Source: CAZRUA01 sp964603125 (GTDB lineage: Bacteria > Bacteroidota > Bacteroidia > B-17B0 > Aurantibacillaceae). From it: a stretch of DNA of 7,883 nucleotides. Made by a program: the position numbers and the translations under genes. The stretch spans positions 1 to 7,883 of the forward strand of contig CAZRUA010000133.1 in assembly GCA_964603125.1 (NCBI GenBank), given 5' to 3'. How positions within the stretch are numbered: the stretch's first letter is position 1; each line of letters starts with the position of its first letter. Below the pieces are notes generated by a model. The model ran no database searches. It was not told the origin of the DNA and was given only the letters and a program-made list of their open reading frames with translations. Shown one piece after another: positions 6,882 through 7,883 of this stretch.

Positions 6882-7274
6882 ATGAAAAAAATAATTGCAC
6901 TATTAATTTTATGTTTTATCTCATTTTCGTTCACACCAGGAAAGATAATTTCGGAAGAAACAGGAATTGCTAGTTTTTACGCTAAAAAATTTGAAGGAAG
7001 AAAAACATCAAGTGGAGAAAAGTTTAAACATAGTTTATATACTGCTGCTCACAAAACGCTGCCTCTTGGTACTTATGTTAAAGTTACTAATTTGAAAAAT
7101 GATAGTTTTGTAATTGTAAAAATTAATGATCGTTTACCTAAGCATTCAAAAAGAACAATTGACTTAACAACTGCTGCGGCAAAACAACTTAACTTTATAA
7201 AAGCTGGGCTAACAAAAGTGAAAATTGAGGTATATGAAGCATGTGATACTTGCATCACATCTATTAAGCACTAA
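6882..7274 (+). CDS. rlpA: Secreted RlpA-like double-psi beta-barrel protein (putative lytic transglycosylase)
   Basis: A 130-residue protein with a signal peptide (MKKIIALLILCFISFSF; no good lipobox around Cys11) followed by one RlpA-type double-psi beta-barrel domain (about 26-119). Key motifs are GIASFYAKKFEGRKTSSGE (28-46), TAAHKTLPLGT (54-64), KINDRLP (80-86) and RTIDLTTAAAKQL (91-103). Glu46, His57 and Asp83 have the same spacing (11 and 26 residues) as the residues implicated in catalysis in Pseudomonas aeruginosa RlpA (E120, H131, D157), so peptidoglycan glycan-strand cleavage is plausible. There is no SPOR domain, so septal targeting must differ. NDRLP replaces the usual NDRGP. The tail carries a CDTC pair (Cys121/Cys124). 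I chose the ATG at 6882 over an in-frame TTG at 6864 because the TTG would lie upstream of the -7 box and add polar residues before the signal peptide. Its 3' end overlaps the convergent batE by 4 bp. Confidence 0.9.
   Translation: MKKIIALLILCFISFSFTPGKIISEETGIASFYAKKFEGRKTSSGEKFKHSLYTAAHKTLPLGTYVKVTNLKNDSFVIVKINDRLPKHSKRTIDLTTAAAKQLNFIKAGLTKVKIEVYEACDTCITSIKH
7241..7260. other. Inverted repeat at the rlpA/batE convergent junction
   Basis: The arms ATGTGAT (7241-7247) and ATCACAT (7254-7260) are exact reverse complements around a 6-base loop. They fall in the last codons of the rlpA-like gene, over its CDTC tail, and start 10 bp beyond the batE stop on the minus strand. No T-run follows on either strand, so it is not a canonical intrinsic terminator. 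It could act as a weak bidirectional one or be chance. Confidence 0.35.
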
Positions 7275-7883
7275 TACAAACCAATTGATTTATTTTCTAC
7301 CCAACCCATCGTGTTATCATTTAATTTCACTTTGGTAAACATTTGATTTTGTTCTAAAAACTCAATACTTGCTCCTTCATGTAATTTTTGTAAGCTTGGC
7401 GCATTTGAATTGGCTTCTGAACGAACAAACACTTCTTTACTTATAACAACTGCACTTGTATTTACTGTTTTGATACTGGAAATTGTATAAGCCCCGAAAA
7501 CTGAAAACAAAAAGAAAATTAAAGTGAGAGCTAAAAAATTAAAGGTAGTTTTAGTAGCAGATCTCAAAGGAATTTTAACTGCAAAAAACACCAGCAATGC
7601 AAACAAAACTAGTGAGATATAAACCCACGTCTTCTCATTTAAATAACCGAATACTTTAAACTTAATTGAGCCTGAAACATTGTTTTTTAAGACTGCCGCC
7701 TTATCAACGCATAAATCCTGTGCATGTGATAAATTAGAATAAATTTCGGGGCTAGGTTTAAGTTTATTTGCCAATTGATAATGCAGGATTGATTTACCTA
7801 TTTCATTATTTTTTAAATATGCATTTCCTAAATTAAAATACAAATCACTACTAGTATTACCTGTTTGTAATACTTGATTGTAC
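7271..7883 (-). CDS. batE: BatE-like TPR and SH3 domain membrane protein (5' end outside window)
   Basis: The frame is open from the right window edge (first full codon at 7882-7880) to TAG at 7273-7271, giving the last 203 residues. Visible domains are a TPR repeat beginning DLYFNLGNAYLKNNEIGKSI (13-32) and running to about 46, then a linker. Two membrane segments follow at about 86-104 and 114-137, with a basic loop between them. A C-terminal bacterial SH3 domain spans about 142-202 (EVFVRSEAN, LHEGASIEFLE, GWVENKSIGLY). This TPR-2TM-SH3 order is typical of BatE, the last protein of the Bacteroides aerotolerance (Bat) operon, a membrane complex of VWA and TPR proteins linked to envelope stress. 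Upstream batA-D would lie to the right, outside the window. A TTG at 7843 is not the real start because it lies inside the conserved TPR motif. The exact cellular function of BatE is not settled. Confidence 0.87.
   Translation of the reverse strand, partial: YNQVLQTGNTSSDLYFNLGNAYLKNNEIGKSILHYQLANKLKPSPEIYSNLSHAQDLCVDKAAVLKNNVSGSIKFKVFGYLNEKTWVYISLVLFALLVFFAVKIPLRSATKTTFNFLALTLIFFLFSVFGAYTISSIKTVNTSAVVISKEVFVRSEANSNAPSLQKLHEGASIEFLEQNQMFTKVKLNDNTMGWVENKSIGLY

Noticed and set aside
7073..7258. Minus-strand open frame of 61 codons
   Set aside because: It is antisense to the conserved RlpA-like domain and shows no recognisable protein features.
7841..7843. TTG as start of the BatE-like gene
   Set aside because: The frame stays open to the window edge and the TPR motif begins before this codon, so it is an internal Leu.
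1..7883. tRNA, rRNA, CRISPR arrays, riboswitches, transposases or phage genes
   Set aside because: None is recognisable. Almost all of the window is explained by protein-coding genes of known families, and the only sizeable gap is about 215 bp.

Overview
This AT-rich window most likely comes from a member of the Bacteroidota, possibly Flavobacteriales or a related order. The evidence is a BatE-type TPR/SH3 membrane protein, start codons with no recognisable Shine-Dalgarno sequence, and a clear Bacteroidota-type -7 promoter box (TAnnTTTG) in front of the rlpA-like gene. I cannot fix the genus from the sequence alone.

Most of the window (6665 down to the left edge) is one tightly packed minus-strand operon for surface glycan assembly. 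In transcription order it holds: a polyprenol-phosphate mannose/glucose synthase-like GT2 enzyme (GTG start, 6665-5952); a multi-spanning GT-C (GT39/ArnT-like) glycosyltransferase (5943-4321); a GT-B family 4 glycosyltransferase with a non-ATG start (4343-3177); a Wzx-like flippase (3184-1910); and an AsnB-like glutamine amidotransferase/synthetase (1910 to beyond position 1, no stop in the window). Genes are 8 bp apart or overlap by 23, 8 and 1 bp, so they are probably co-transcribed and translationally coupled. A coherent reading is that GT4 builds a lipid-linked oligosaccharide in the cytoplasm and the flippase exports it. The GT2 enzyme would charge polyprenyl phosphate with a sugar that the GT-C enzyme uses on the outer face of the membrane, and the AsnB homologue would amidate a uronic-acid sugar or similar acceptor. 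No initiating phosphosugar transferase or Wzy polymerase is recognisable here, so the cluster probably continues leftwards or relies on genes elsewhere.

The roughly 215-bp divergent intergenic region (6666-6881) holds a 28-bp near-perfect palindrome (6787-6814) and a promoter whose -7 box lies only 4 bp before the rlpA-like ATG, suggesting a leaderless transcript.

To the right, a small secreted RlpA-like double-psi beta-barrel protein (6882-7274, plus) runs tail-to-tail into a BatE homologue (7883-7271, minus, 5' end outside the window); their ends overlap by 4 bp. I see no RNA genes, CRISPR arrays, insertion sequences or phage genes. The individual families are known. The points most worth a second look are the palindrome, the leaderless promoter, the non-ATG start and A8 tract at the GT-C/GT4 junction, and the in-frame tandem repeat at the AsnB C-terminus.
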